Origin: Eucommia ulmoides
Lineage: Eukaryota > Streptophyta > Magnoliopsida > Garryales > Eucommiaceae
Assembly: GCA_016647705.1 (NCBI GenBank)
Contig: CM028326.1
Coordinates: 29,027,401-29,091,400 of the forward strand
Length of the DNA: 64,000 bases
Direction of reading: 5' to 3'
The notes beneath the pieces were generated by a model. The model was not told where the DNA came from. It worked only from the letters and a program-made list of their open reading frames with translations, and searched no databases. The translations under genes were made by a program, and so were the position numbers. The first letter of the stretch is position 1. Each line of letters starts with the position of its first letter. Shown one piece after another: positions 34,741-48,400 of this stretch.

Positions 34741-37700
34741 TGGTAGCGCGCGGAAGTGACACGCCGCTACTTACGCTCGCAAGTATACAAGGTCTAAGTT
34801 TTAGTATAGTATGATCGTTAAGATCGGGTTATCGTATCCATAGGGATTGCTGTCGTTACTATCGAATACCGCGTTTGTCGTGACCTAATTTTATCTAGGC
34901 GAAAAACAAATGTATTTAATTAATTAAACTAATACTAATATATCCTAAATTAACTACACTATTATGTTAACATGTTTTAGGGTGAACAATTGCATAGGGA
35001 TTAACGTGTTTACAAATACGTGTTCGATTTCAATTTTCTCACGTTTACGTTGTTCGACCTATTTGACAACCTCGGTACGTAAACTCCACCGCCACCTCAA
35101 CGAAGAAGTCACCCTCAACATCTTAAAGACCCTAAATCATGTGAGTCTAGCCCAGTGTCATTGATTGCACACAATCCTACTCTCTCCCGGGTTATTGGAT
35201 CGTCGCGTTGTATTTACGCTATCGACAATCTCCGTTCCAAAACTCTCTTGCCGCCTCTTTCGAGTGTAAGACAGGGGATATAACGCAACTTTGAGTCAAC
35301 AAAGAGGTCCCCCTCAATGTCTTAACGACCCTAGGTAGTGTGTGTCTAACCCCACGTCATCGATTGTCCACGATTCAAACCCCGACCGGGTTATAGAATC
35401 GTGGCGTTTGTTTACCCTAATTCGAATCCGGGGTTTATCAAAACCCCATATTCTCCATTTATCAATCCAAGAATAATAAACAAACAATACAATAAATACA
35501 ATCAAACTACGAAGAACAATCACAAACAAAGCACCGAAATCATCCAAACAACGTATTTATAAATTATATGTTAATCCCTACTACAATCTATATTTAACTC
35601 GTGGCCATAGCCGCATATACAAGAAAATAACGAGCTAAATATGCTCACATGCTCCTAAGATAAAGAAATAAATAAAAACGATCGAAGAACTTAGCCTCGT
35701 CCGAAGATAAACCGTTAAGAACACTCAATGATCGATTCGCCGTCTTCTCCACTTCGGGATGTGAGCTCCACCACTAAAATTCCTAACCCTTGGCTTAAAT
35801 ATAGCCTAAGGGGCTCACAAATGCAAGAGAGGGAAGAGATATCCTGGCCAAGGAGGAGGAGAGGGGATATTTATAGCAAAAATATCCTAAAAATATCTAA
35901 AGGCTGTGCAGGGCAAATTCGCCTAGGCGATGGAAATTGCGCCTAGGCGGAGTTAGGTCAGTTAAGTCTGATCGCCTGGGCGATGAAGTAGGTGGTGGAC
36001 TGAGAGAACATTCTGTTGGATTTTTGCCTAGGCGGTAGAATTTCCGCCTAGGCGAGCGGCTGTCAGTAGCCCATTTGCGTCCTCTGCTGGATTTCCACCT
36101 AAGCGGTAGAATTTTCGCTCAGGCGGTCATCCGTCAGTAACATTTTGCTCTTCTCTGTATTTTCACTGCTTAAGCGGTGGTCTAGACGCTTAAGCGGTGG
36201 GCTTGTTTCATCTTTTAGCCTCCGAGCTTGTTTATCCACCGTAACTTCAAACCGCTTTGGTTCGATCTCATCGTTTTGGCTCCAGTTTCCTATCTTTTTA
36301 CCTGACACACCTGATTTATACAAAAAGTATAAAAACTAATTAAAACATAATAAAATACTATATAAACATATTCAAAAACTAACAAATTCGGATTGGAAAT
36401 AGATAGGTTTTTCACACCTATCAATTCCCCCAAACCCAAAATTTGGCTAGTCCTCGAGCCAAACACACACACTAAAATGAAAAAAATACAAAAACAGAAA
36501 ACTGAATTAAATAACAAACAACCTAAAAACAATCTAAACATAACAACATGCGAGTTTTAAATTCTTCTAACGGCCTATTTATTTTTGCCCTCAACGGCCG
36601 CCAGTTATATCGAGTTCAGGCGGTAACACACAACATGTAATGTTCTAGAATTTCGACATGTAATAATGGTGAACGCTATTCTAGATCCTTTAAACGTGTT
36701 AGTGCGAGACTCAATAATATAACTATATAACGATCGGATTGGATTATCCACCAACGAAATTCATGACTTAGACTGTGAAGGACTAAGATTTCCATAGGCT
36801 TGATTGGGGTCCACTCTCCACTAATGTAGGTTTAGTAGTTCATGAAGATCATTAGGGCTTGGTTCGGTTAAGGTTAATTTGGCCAAGGGTAATTTGGAAT
36901 ACAAAACGGGTTAACGTTGTAAACTTAACGTTACCTAAGGCTCAACGCTTGGCATATTCACTCTCGAACCCCCATAGAAAGATTGAAAAACAATCCCAAA
37001 CATGCATTGAAGACCGACATACTCACTTGTCAAAAAGAAACAGAAATAAAAATCGTATTTACATTTGGTTCTTTATTTTTATTTTTTATTTTATTTATTT
37101 ATTTATTTATTTTCAACGAACATACCCCCAAACTTATTTGATTGTTACAATTGAAGGGGTGTGTGAAATACAAATGAAAAATGACAAGTGAGTACTCAAA
37201 TACCGAACCAATTTGAAGTTCGCCCTAATCCCAACCAATCACATCAAGAAGCCTTTGCAACGGCTAACTTGATTCACTCAACTGTGCCTTTAGATTCAGT
37301 GATAAAGGACTGGAAGGAATTCAATTGGCCGTGGTATTGGTTTATGTGTTCTGAATTGAATTTGCATTTAGGCTTTGACAGGGTAACGAGGGATAAACAT
37401 GTATCAAGGTAGGTTTAAAAAGGCTCAAGCGACAAAACGACTGCCTAAATCACGTCTCCTGAACTACCTCGCCTAGGATTTCGCCTCAAGCTTGCCCTCA
37501 ATCAAGTTCTAGAATCCTTAATGTGTCATGAATTTAGTTAATCGATAATCGTCCTCAAATCAATTGAATGACTATACATTGAGTCTATGTGCCCGTGTAA
37601 ATTAGGATCTACAATAATTTTTACCAAAAATCATAGTCAAGCACACAGAATCACACATGCATGGGTATTACCCTTGACTCCGAAAACAACCAGGGGTAAT

Positions 37701-40082
37701 TTTTATCATCGGGTGATGGCCCAGATGAACGCAAAACTTAACATATAAACAACAACACAAAAATATAAACACATGCTAACCTAAACACACATGCAATAAG
37801 GAAAAACAATAACACATAAACTAACATTACTAAATACTACACATCACTTCTGAACTCAAAATGGACAGTGTCCTCAGCGATCCCAATCATCAATCTCAAC
37901 ATATAGAATTAAAATATGCTGACGAAGGGTGTTTAGAGCACTTACCTGGGAGGTGAGAGGAACTCGCCTCCAAATCAAGTCGGATGGGATGGATCAAAAA
38001 GAATTCCTTGGGTTGCCTCCCAAGAAGTGCGTTTAATGTCCTCGGCCTAACATTTTCAGAACGCCCTCAAGATTGGTGAGGTTTTTCTTTGGATGGCTCA
38101 ATCTTTCAACGAAACACCTTATCGGCTTATGTGCTTAGCCAAGCACAATAAATGGCTTGGAATTCCATCAAAAATGATGCATCAATACCCATCGATCTAA
38201 CATCGCCAATTACCCTGCATTAGAAACAAAAACAAAACTATAAACAAAAATTATATACAAAATAAATGCCAAAAATAAAATTAGGTCACTTTCACACAAT
38301 ATTGACAATGAACGACATCGCCAATCCCGGCAATACGAAACACTTGCTTCTCCAATCTAAAACTTAAGTCCGGAGCCGTTACCACATTTTTTCGACAATA
38401 ACATCAAAACAATCCCCTGTAACGGCGTCAAAAACTTGGTAGCGCACGGAAGTGACACGCCGCTACTTACGCTCGCAAGTATACGAGGTCTAAATTTTAG
38501 TATAGTGTGATCATTAAGATCGGGTTATCGTATCCACAGGGATTGTTGTCGTTACTATCGAATATCGCGTTTGTCGTGACCTAATTTTATCTAGGCGAAA
38601 AAATGTATTTAATTAATTAAACTAATACTAATATATCCTAAATTAACTACACTATTATGTTAATATGTTTTAGGGTGAAGAATTGCATAGGGATTAACGT
38701 GTTTACAAATACGTGTTCAATTTTGATTTTCTCACGTTTACGTTCTTCGACCTATTTGACAACCGCGGTACGTAAACTCCACCGCCACCTCTTCTAAGTG
38801 TAAGACGGGAGAATACATGACTTCGAGTCAACGAAGAAGTCCCCCTGAACATCTTAACGACCCTAGATCACGTGAGTCTAGCCCAGCGTCATTGACTGCA
38901 CACAATCCAACTCCTTCCCGGGTTATTGGATCGTTGCGTTGTATTTACCCTATCGGCAATCTCCGTTCTAAAACTCCCTCGCCACCTCTTCCGAGTGTAA
39001 GACGGGGGATATAACGCAACTTCGAGTCAACGAAGAGGTCCCCCTCAACGTCTTAACAACCCTAGGTAGCGTGTGTCTAGCCCCACGTCATCGATTGTTC
39101 ACAATTCAAACCCCGACCGGGTTATAAAATCGTGGCGTTTGTTTACTCTAATTCGAATCCGGGGTTTGTCAAAACCCCGTATTCTCCATTTATCAATCCA
39201 AGCATAATAAACAAACAATACGATAAATACAATCAAACTACGAAGAACAATCACAAATGAAACACCGAAATCATCCAAACAACATATTTATAAATTATAT
39301 GTTAATCCCTACTACAATCCATATTTAACTCGTGGCCATAGCCGCATATACAAGAAAATGACGAGCTAAATGTGCTCACATGCTCCTAAGATAAAGAAAT
39401 AAGGAAAAACGATCGAAGAACTTAGCCTCGTCCGAAGATAAACCGCTAAGAACGCTCAACAATCGATTCGCCATCTTCTCCACTTCGGGATGTGAGCTCC
39501 ACCACTGAAATTCCTAACCCTTGGATTAAATATAGCCTAAGGGGCTCAAAAATGAAAGAGAGGTAAGAGAGATCCCGGCCAAGGAGGAGGAGAAAGGATA
39601 TTTATACCAAAAATATCCTAAAAATATCTAAAGGTTGTACAGGACAAATCCACCTAGGCGGTGGAAATTGCACCTAGGCGGAGTTAGGTCGGTTAAGTCT
39701 GATCGCCTAGACGGTGAAGTAGGCGGTGGACTGGGAGAACATTCTGTTGGATTTTTGCCTAGGCGGTAGAATTTCCACCTAGGCAAGCGGCTGTTAGTAA
39801 CATTTTGCTCTTCTTTGTATCTTCACCGCTTAAGCGGTAGTCTGGACGCTTAAGCGGTGGCCTGTTTCATCTTTTAGCCTCCGAGCTTGTTTATCCACCG
39901 TAACTTCAAACCGCTTTGGTTCGATCTCATCGTTTTAGCTCCAGTTTTCTATCTTTTTACCCGACACACCTGATTTATACAAAAAGTATGAAAACTAATT
40001 AAAACATAATAAAATACTATATAAATATATTCGAAAACTAACAAATTCGGATTAGAAATAGATAGGTTTTTCACACCTATCA
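34741..40082 (-). mobile_element. Non-autonomous Athila-like LTR element 1, structurally whole but non-coding
   Basis: LTRs 34741-36423 and 38437-40082, ends TGGTAGCG and CACCTATCA, target duplication GTAGT on both sides (34736-34740 and 40083-40087). It lies on the minus strand. Next to the right-hand LTR, reading the minus strand, is TGACGCCGTTACAGGGGATT (38430-38411), a slightly altered form of the primer site complementary to tRNA-Asp used by Athila-type elements. Next to the left-hand LTR is the purine tract GGGTTTGGGGGAAT. The 2.0-kb interior has no gag or pol. In the first 165 bp of the LTRs I count 8 differences, all transitions. Youngest insert here. Confidence 0.85.
36424..38436 (-). 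other. Non-coding interior of element 1
   Basis: No frame with a recognisable domain. The interior is homologous to 45720-47300 and 53425-55100 in the other inserts (shared landmarks: TGGCTAGTCCTCGAGCC, GTGTTCTAGAATTTCGACA, CATTATGTAGGTT-like and GACAGGGTAACGAGGGATAA words). CTTGGGTTGCCTCCCAAG (38007-38024) is a partly palindromic word shared with element 3. Confidence 0.6.
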
Positions 40083-40189
40083 GTAGTACAAAAGTGACGA
40101 CAAGCATCACCCCAATCCAAGCTCTATTTTCCCTTGATCCGAGGGTGTCCAGACCATACTACTGGTTGGACTAATTTCTGACATCAACA

Positions 40190-40212
40190 GTTTAGCACTA
40201 TCTATGGAAAGC
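40190..40212 (+). promoter_or_regulatory. Primer-binding-site region of the gypsy element
   Basis: Directly after the LTR end comes GTTTAGCACTATCTATGGAA, a decayed form of the GTTTGGCGCCGTCTGTGGGAA site seen after many plant gypsy LTRs. The primer tRNA is not assigned. Confidence 0.55.
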
Positions 40213-40262
40213 GTGCTAAAAGCCTTCTCCGAATCATCAGCTACCTATTTTTCTAAGGTTTG

Positions 40263-41845
40263 ATGAATACAAGGTCTGGTCACTCTCAACGATCAAGAAA
40301 CAAAAATACCTTGGTGAATAGACAGCCCGGGAAATATATGTCGCGGTATCCAAGACCAAAAACCCGGGTTGCGGCACGCAAGGCGGTCAATGGAGAAGAT
40401 ACAAAGATCAAGAGACGAAATACCAATATTGAGGGACAATCCCGTTAACCAAATCCAGCCACGGGAACCTACTCGGGCCAATCGTACAGGACAATTGATG
40501 CCACTCGGCTTGACGACATGGAACGTCAGCGCGGTAAGTTCCAGGAGTAGTTCGACATCCTCATCTCTCGCCTGCCTCTAGCCCCGGTTGAAAGGGGACC
40601 GGACTTCCACATCGTAGGGGAGATGGTCCGTCTGCAAGATCCCGATGATAGAGTGCCCACCTGTTATGGACATATAGCATAGGTTAGGCCTCAGGCCGCC
40701 AACCGGGCACAAAAGAAGAGGGACCTCAACCTCCCTGTTGCCTTAGGATTACCACCAGTCGAGGAGTACAATTACTAGGATCGCTCCGAGCATCAATCTT
40801 ACCAAATTCGGGAGGTAGACTCCCACTCCCCGCTACTAGCTTTTAGGGGGAAAGCCAGGCCTACGGCCAATCAGGTCGTATCCCCGACAAGAGTGGCGAC
40901 TGCCATGGAGCGATGCATGGCCGAGATAGAGGCCGTCCTCAGTCAGATGCGCAACACCGGAGGAATAGTCGGGCTGCATACTGGGGTCAGGTCCCCTTTC
41001 ATCGCGGAGATCACAAATAAACCAGTTCTATATCGATTTTCTTATCCACCAGCAGCCCAGTACGATAGGACGACTGATCCCCTAGATCACCTTTCGATTT
41101 ATGTCTCGCATATGGATGTACATTCTGCCTCTAACATGATAAGGTACAAGTTCTTCTCCCTTGGGCTGACCGATCTTGCTAGGACGTGGTTCAACGACCT
41201 CCCACCGACCTCAATCTTCACTTTTGTCCAGCTTGAACAATAGTTCCTGGAGAAGTTTAGCCGATCACAGCGAAGACCTAAAACTATCACTCATTTTCTC
41301 GCCGTCAGGCAGGAAGAGAACGAGAATTTGGCCGACTATGTACACAGGTTTTGGATGGAATCTCTTGCCTATGAAGGGGTGTTTGATAATGTGCCGCTCA
41401 ACGTCTTCATTCACGGGTTGAGCCACCGAATGCTCACCTACGACCTAAATTCCAAGCTAGCAACTAGCCTGCGTGAAGCCCTGGACCTCGGTGCCAATTA
41501 CTACATAGTCGATCTCATCATAAAAAAGAAGAGAGAGGATCTCCTCATGAAGAAAGACCAGCCCGACGAAGGGATGAGCCGATCTCAAGCTCCAGAAGGC
41601 TCCAAGCGGAAGGACTGTTGGGACCTCTGCCCAATGACAGGAGGCCGCCCCTTGGCCCCTGACATCTTGGCTTCGCTCTCCTAACCACGTCTGTCGCCAC
41701 AATCTTCGCTGAGAATGCTGGGAAGAGAATCTTCCTGCTAACCCCTCCCCTAAAAGGGAAGTCCCTGGGAAGGTCGGCTGATAAGTATTGCGACTTCCAC
41801 AGGAGTCGCAGTCATGCTACAAACGAATGCTTTCAGTTAAAGAAA
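40263..41845 (+). pseudogene. Gypsy gag region (fossil)
   Basis: Starts MNTRSGHSQRSRNKN. The capsid-like core includes APYD-type sequence AAQYDRTTDPLDHLSIYVSH, RTWFNDLPPTSIFTF and NLADYVHRFWMESLAYEGV (about 41050-41390). A zinc-finger-like YCDFHRSRSHATNECFQLK lies near 41787-41845. Typical of Tat gag. Broken in several places. Confidence 0.85.
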
Positions 41846-42199
41846 AAAATAGAGGCCCTCATCCGATGAGGTTACCTCAGCAATTACGTCCACCGAGCAG
41901 ATGAAGATCAGACCAGTGGCAATGACAGCTGAGATGAGCACCTTAGACAACGTAGAAGAATGAACGATAACCGGGCTCCACCCTGTGTCGAGTGTGCCGG
42001 TAATGATTTTGACCTGAGGTTTGATAGTGAGATTAACGTCATACATGGGGGCATTGGCCTTGGTTGTGAGACGTCCTCCTCCTGGAAGAGGTAAGAAAGT
42101 AAAGGGCAAAAAGAAGGTCGATCAGGGTGTTTATGAGGTTAGCACGATAGATGCTGCCTCGCATAATGTTATCTTCTTCAGCAAAACTGGCCTAAAAAT

Positions 42200-42660
42200 G
42201 TGAACTTCCGAACGATGACGCCCTGGTCATCTCAGCCCTGATCAATCATTTCAATATGATGAGGATACTTATAGATGGAGGCATCTCAACAGATATCATC
42301 TTTAAATGGGCCTTCGATAAAATGGGCATGGACTCCGGCGTTGTGCAGCCCGTAAGGTCTCTCCTCGTCGGTTTTGGGAAAGACGTGGTTAGCTCGATCA
42401 GTTGGGTCTTTCTGCCCGTCACAATCTGTTCCAGGCCCAAGATTTCCACCGTCTGGTCTAAATTCCTTATAATAGATAGGTTATCACCCTACAACGCGAT
42501 AATAGGTGAACCCACTGTGGCCACCCAGAAGGTCGTTTGTTTCCAGTATCGCCAAAAAATGAAGTTCCCAATAGGCTCCAGGGTGGGAGAAGTCCTAGGA
42601 GACCTAGAAGTCACCCGGGCCTGTGCAAGAAGGGCTATGGAGAAAAAATAGCAATTACAG
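42200..42660 (+). pseudogene. Gypsy protease region (fossil)
   Basis: The frame around MRILIDGGISTDIIFKWAFD (42256-42315) holds the aspartic-protease-like DGG site, and SPYNAIIGEPTVATQKVVC (about 42487-42543) matches the usual downstream block of Tat proteases. Broken upstream and downstream. Confidence 0.7.
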
Positions 42661-42899
42661 TTGGGGCCCAAGCTAAATGTCACTTGCCAAGCTCCCGAAG
42701 AGCCTGTGGTCCTAGGTCCTAATCGGGGACTGTGAGCCCATCATGATCAATGTCTCTATTTACCCAGGTATAGCCGAAAAGATGATGAGGGGTGGGGCTC
42801 AGCTCGGCCCATAGGAGCGATTCGACCTCATCGAGCTATTGAGGATGAACTATGATGTTTTTGCCTAGTCGTATAACGAACTTTCTGGGATTGATCCCA

Positions 42900-44180
42900 G
42901 TATCACCATACACCAGCTGTATGCTGATGTGCACCACTCACCTATTCACCAAAATAGAAAGAAGTTCCACCCATGCCGACAGAAGATAATTGAAGAAAAA
43001 ATAGATGAGCTCGTTAGATTGGACGTCGTAGATGAGATCAAATTTCCAAACTGGCTCGCCAATGTCGTGTTGGCCCCAAAGGCCAACAACAAATGAAGAC
43101 TTTGCATCGAATTTAAAGACCAAAACAAGGCCTACCCAAAAGATTTATTTTCCCTCTCGACGATCGACATCGTGATTGACGCCACAGCGGGGCATGAGCG
43201 GCTCAACTTCCACAATGCTTACGCCGGTTACAACCAGATTTCCATGTTTTTCCTAGATAAAAGCAAGACCTCGTTCATCACCGACAGGGGCACCTATTGC
43301 TATAAGGTCATGCCTTTTGGCATCCGCAACGCAAGGGCGAAGTATTAGAGGTTGGTCAACAAAATGTTTAAAGAAGAAATCAGGAACACGATAGAAGTAT
43401 ATATCGACGATATGCTCATGAAAAGTAGCCGATCTAAATACCACCTCGGCCATATCCAAGCCTGCTTTAAAAAGCTCTGGGCTCACCGCATGAAACTGAA
43501 CCCAAACAAGTGCATTTTTGGCGTGTCCACTAGCAAATTCCTAGGCTTCATGGTCTCCCAACGAGGCATTGATACAAATCCTAACCAGATCAGTGCGGTG
43601 CTTGGAATCGCTTCTGCTCAGAATAAGAAGGAGGTGCAGATGCTGACAGGTCGGTTGGCCTCCCTAAATCGGTTCATCTCCAGGTCGTCTGAAAAATGCC
43701 TCCCGTTTTGCAAAATCCTTCGGGGGAACAAGGCATTCGAATGGACCAAGGAGTGTAACCGCGCCTTTGAAGAACTAAAAAAATATCTCTCGTTGGCTCC
43801 TCTGCTCGCCACTCCTCAGAAAGGAGAAGATCTGCTCTTGTACATTGCGGCCTCCTCCACAGCTGTCAGTGCCGCCTTGGTCAGAGATAATACCGGCGTG
43901 TAGAGCTCGGTTTATTATTCAAATCGTGTCCTAACTGATGCCGAGATGAGATATACGAGGTTCAAAAAATTAGCCTATACCCTACTGATCGCCTCGAGGA
44001 AGTTTTGACAATATTTTGAGGCTCATACCATAGTGGTATTGACCAACCAGCCATTAAGGCAAATTCTCCACTCCCCTGATGTCTCAGGGAGGTTAATGAA
44101 GTACATCCTAGAACTAGGCCAATTCTATATCGAGCATCGCCCTAGGACGATGATAAAGGGATAAGTCCTGGCTGATTTCA
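42900..44180 (+). pseudogene. Gypsy reverse transcriptase and RNase H (fossil)
   Basis: RT words run in the usual order: RQKIIEEKIDELVRLDVVDE, AYPKDLFSLSTIDI-like, KVMPFGIRNA and the YIDDMLMKSS catalytic box (43399-43428), then LNPNKCIFGV. The connection and RNase H follow with EVQMLTGRLASLNRFISRS and LLATPQKGEDLLLYIAAS. Broken, but a 183-codon stretch (43352-43903) is still open. Confidence 0.9.
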
Positions 44181-44289
44181 TAGCCAAGCTGACCTTCCTC
44201 GAGGAGGAGATCGTCTCCGACCAAGATGACACTGGGAAGACATCTTAAAATCCAGAACGGGCTAGAAGCTCAGATGAACTGACCAAAAT

Positions 44290-44740
44290 ATGCTTCGACC
44301 TAGACCTCGACTCATTGCAGCTCTTCACTAACGGATCCTCAAACCAGAACGGCTCGGGTGCCAGGATGGTCCTCCTCACCTTGGATAAAGATGAGATCGA
44401 GTACGCCCTTAAGATTGGATTTCGAGCTACGAATAATGAGATCGAGTACAAAGCCTTGTTGGCCGGGCTGTGACTAGCCCAGGAATTCGATGTAAAAACC
44501 CTCCTGGTGATGTGCGATTCCCAGCTCGTGGTGAACCAAGTTAACGGTGAATACCTAGCCAAGGACCCAAGTATGGTGGTCTACCTGGAGAGGGTGAAAA
44601 ACCTAACCAAACTCTTTGAGAAAATGCAAGTCAACCAAACACCCCAATAGGAAAATGGGTTTGCTGATGCCTTGGCTAACCTGGCCTCGGCGATAAAACA
44701 TACGCTCAAGAGGACGGTCCCCATGGATTTTCTGTCCGAG
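44290..44740 (+). pseudogene. Additional archaeal-type RNase H of the Tat lineage (fossil)
   Basis: The order FTNGSSNQNGSGARMVLL, then ATNNEIEYKALLAGL, then VMCDSQLVVNQVNGEY, then ENGFADALANLASA is the second RNase H carried by Tat-lineage elements between pol RNase H and integrase. Domain identity is clear by motif order. Broken. Confidence 0.85.
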
Positions 44741-44829
44741 CCGAGCACATCCTCTTTGGATGAAGCGGCAACGATCTGCACTGTGGGCACCGAACCGACT
44801 TGGATGGATCCAATAGTAAGTTATCTCAC

Positions 44830-45466
44830 CAATGAGATGTTGTAGAAAGATAAAGCCCAATCCCAGAGAATACGATACCAAGCAATTCGATACACCCTCA
44901 TCGACGACATCCTATACCGTAAGTCCTTCTTTGGTCCATACTCTAGATGTCTCTAACCTAATGAGGTCGAGTACGTCATGAGAGAGGTTCACAAAGGCAT
45001 TTGCGGAAATAACATAGGGGATAGGTCATTAGCTCGAAAGCTGCTCCTGAAAGATTACTACTGACCCAAGATACTCGAAGACCCAAGGGAATTTGTTAAG
45101 AAATGTGACAAGTGCTAGCGATTCTCCGCATATTCTCATGCTCTACCGACTGAGCTGGTCCCGATGTCCAGCCCGTGGCTATTCGCCCAGTGTGGAATTG
45201 ACCTCTTTGGCCCATTTTCTTAGGGGATCAGCCAGAGAAAATTCTTGGTTGTCGCCATCGACTACTTCACCAAATGGGTTGAAGCTGAGCCACTCGCCAA
45301 AATCACCTAGCAACATATTCGAGACTTTTTATAGAAGCACATGATTTGCCGATTTGGCATCCCAAAAGCTATCATCTTGGACAATGGAAAGCAGTTCAAA
45401 AATGACCTATTTATCGAGATGTATGTCAGGCTGGGGATCAGAACACATTTCTCCTCCCCCGGTCAT
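44830..45466 (+). pseudogene. Gypsy integrase, N-terminal and core part (fossil)
   Basis: The zinc-binding region VREVHKGICG-like lies near 44985-45005, the core with CGIDLFGPF near 45194-45220 and LDNGKQFKND near 45376-45405. Sequence stops at the GTCAT target site of the 45467 insert and resumes at 51376. Broken. Confidence 0.85.
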
Positions 45467-48400
45467 TGGTAGCGCCTAGATACGTCGCTACTTTCACTGC
45501 AAGTGTACGGGTCAAGTTTTAGTAGAGTGAGAAGAGTAAGGGTTGTCGTATTCACAGTGATTGGTTGAGATTATTATCGAGTACCGTAATTATCATAACC
45601 TAACTTTATTTAGGCAATAAAAAATGGTTTATAATTAATAAATACTAATCTAATTAACTACTTAAACTTATTATACTATAATACTATTTTGAGATGTTTA
45701 AGGGAATAGATTATCTAATACCCCCAAACTTAGAATTTTGCTAGTCCTCGAGCAAAACACCCTAACACTAAATTAAATTAACTACACTAATTAACTAACA
45801 ATTAATCTAAAAATGAAAAATTTTAACAAAGAAAAAGTATATGCATGCGAGTTCCAAATTCAATCGAAGTAACCAAGCTGGTCCTCCCTCAACAGCCCTC
45901 AATCTGATCAAGTTCGGGAAATAATACACATCAAGTGGTGTTCTAGAATTTCAACACTCAATTTCAATAAAAACCATTCTAGATCCAATTGAAATGTGTG
46001 TGTGAGAGAGCTCAAATGTATAACTAACCAAACTCCAGATTGGATCATTCAGTAGACAAATTCATGACTTAAAACTTAAAAGATTCAGGAAAACCATATA
46101 GTTGACTGGGCTCGACTATCCAATAATGTAGGTTCGGACATTCTCAAAGATCAATAGGGTTTGGTTAAGCTTTAGAGAATGACCAATGGTATCGAAGGAA
46201 TAAAAAATAGCAAATCATTAAGATAAAACCATACCCGAGGTACAAACGCTTGTTGCTATCACTCTCTCGAAACCCCATAGTGAAAATACAACCCTGAACA
46301 AGAATTTAAGAACACTGTATTCACTTGTCAAAAGAAATGAAAATAAAAACTATATTCACAAAGTTTTTTTTATTTTATTTTATTTTTTTAAAAGAAACAT
46401 ACGAGCACACCCCCCAAACTTATTCGAATTTGTACAATTTTAGGGGCATGCAAATAGAACTAAAAGATTGACAAGTGAATAGGCTAATACCAAATCAATA
46501 GAAATTCATCTGAAACCCCGCCTGCTCACTTCAAGCAGCATAAACTAACGCTAACTTGATTTCACTCATTTTAAAAATTAAGATTAGCGACAACGGTTTG
46601 GAAAAATTTAATTGGATTAAGTATTGAAACGTGTTCAGAATTGAAACGATTATCAACTTCGACAGGGTAACGAGGGATTAAATTTTTCAGGTTAGCTTCG
46701 AAAGGTTCAAGCGATAAAAGTGAAGGCCTAAATCATGCCTCCGGAATTACCTCACCTATAATTTCGCCTCAAGTCTACCCCAAACAAGTTCTAGATTCTT
46801 CATTTCTGCCATGAACTTATTACTGAATAATCAACGTCAATTCATTCAAATAATTATACACTGAGTCTATGCGATCATACGATTTAAGGATCATGATAAT
46901 GTTATACCTAATCGACATACTAAGCACACAAAACATACATGACTAGCATTATCCCGACCTCAATATACAATTAAGAGATAATTGTCATCATCGAGAAATG
47001 GCCCTAGATGAATTCAACAACTCATCAAGCATCTACGACTTCATACATACACAAAACTATATTAAATCTAAATACTAACATACATAAACCAACTAAGCAT
47101 TTAACATGCAAAAACTTGAAAATTAAACTACAACTTAACTATTTAATTAAAGTCTACATAACATAAAACATTTAAATTAAATACAAAAAAAAAAAAAAAT
47201 TGTCCATCCTTCTTCTACAAAAATACAAAAATGGATGAACACCCCCCAAACTTAAACATGGCAGTGTCCACACTGTCTACCAGCGAACCCAATAACAATT
47301 TATAGCATTAATGAACAACATATTGGGTTTGAACACATACCTAGGAGATAAGACATAGAAGTCTTACCTCCTACTGTCCACCTAGGGAAGGATCATCACC
47401 ATCACTATCATGTCGGAATGGAAACTGTGGTGGTTGCAAAAGGTGCTGCGGCACCTGCGACATAGTCGGAAAAGAATGTATCTCGATGCCGAGATAAACC
47501 GGTTCACTTGATCTTGATACCTTCTGTATTGATCCTGACAAACAAGAACAACCTAATCATATATGCTCAATACAAAACAGCCCCCGAATCAATACTATCA
47601 AGAACAAGGCATACTCTTAATACACACACACCAATTGCAACTACTTCAACAAAATACTAACAATGTAGCATGCATTTTTGTTTTACACAATTAAACAATC
47701 CATATTAACTCAGTTTAACACAAAAAATCAGACAAAAATCCCCTAGAGAATGAAAATCGCGAAAATGGGGGGTTAAGGGGTAGGGCATATTCCATAATCA
47801 ATGATTTTTGAAAGAATCTTGCAAATCAATCAACGATTGCAAATCAATCAACGATTTCAATAAAGATATAAAATATAGAAACTTTAACACTTACTTTTTG
47901 AGAAATGGCAGCCCAAACGATTGAAAATTTAAGAAAATCACACCATCATTCCTTAAACCCTAACTTTTCGAAAATGGGGGCAAATTTGATTTTTTTTTTG
48001 GAGGGTGATTTGTGGTTGAAATGACAAGTTTTGTTAAGAGAAGGATGATTTAGAGGGTTGGAAACGGTTTGGAGGGATGGAATTTGATAGAGTTGGGAGT
48101 ATTTTGAAAAGATATGGCATTTTGGTTTTAAATGGTTGGTTTTAATCAAACAAAGGCTTCACCGCTGTGGCGGTGGGAATTACCGTTGCGACAGTGTGAG
48201 CACCTTTTTAAAACCAAAACATTCTGTCGTATCACTGCCTCAGCGGTGGGAATCACCACCTCGGCGGTGAAGCTCATTTTTCACAATTTAACATTCTGTT
48301 GTTTCACAGCCACGACAGTGGATTTCACTACCGCGGCGGTGCGTCCACGGCTGCAGCGGTGAGCCTGCTGCTGGATTTTCATTTTTTCTTCAAGTTTTCA

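Noticed and set aside
41837-43128. Minus-strand frames opposite gag, protease and RT of the gypsy element
   Set aside because: They are shadows of the plus-strand coding sequence, without domain matches.
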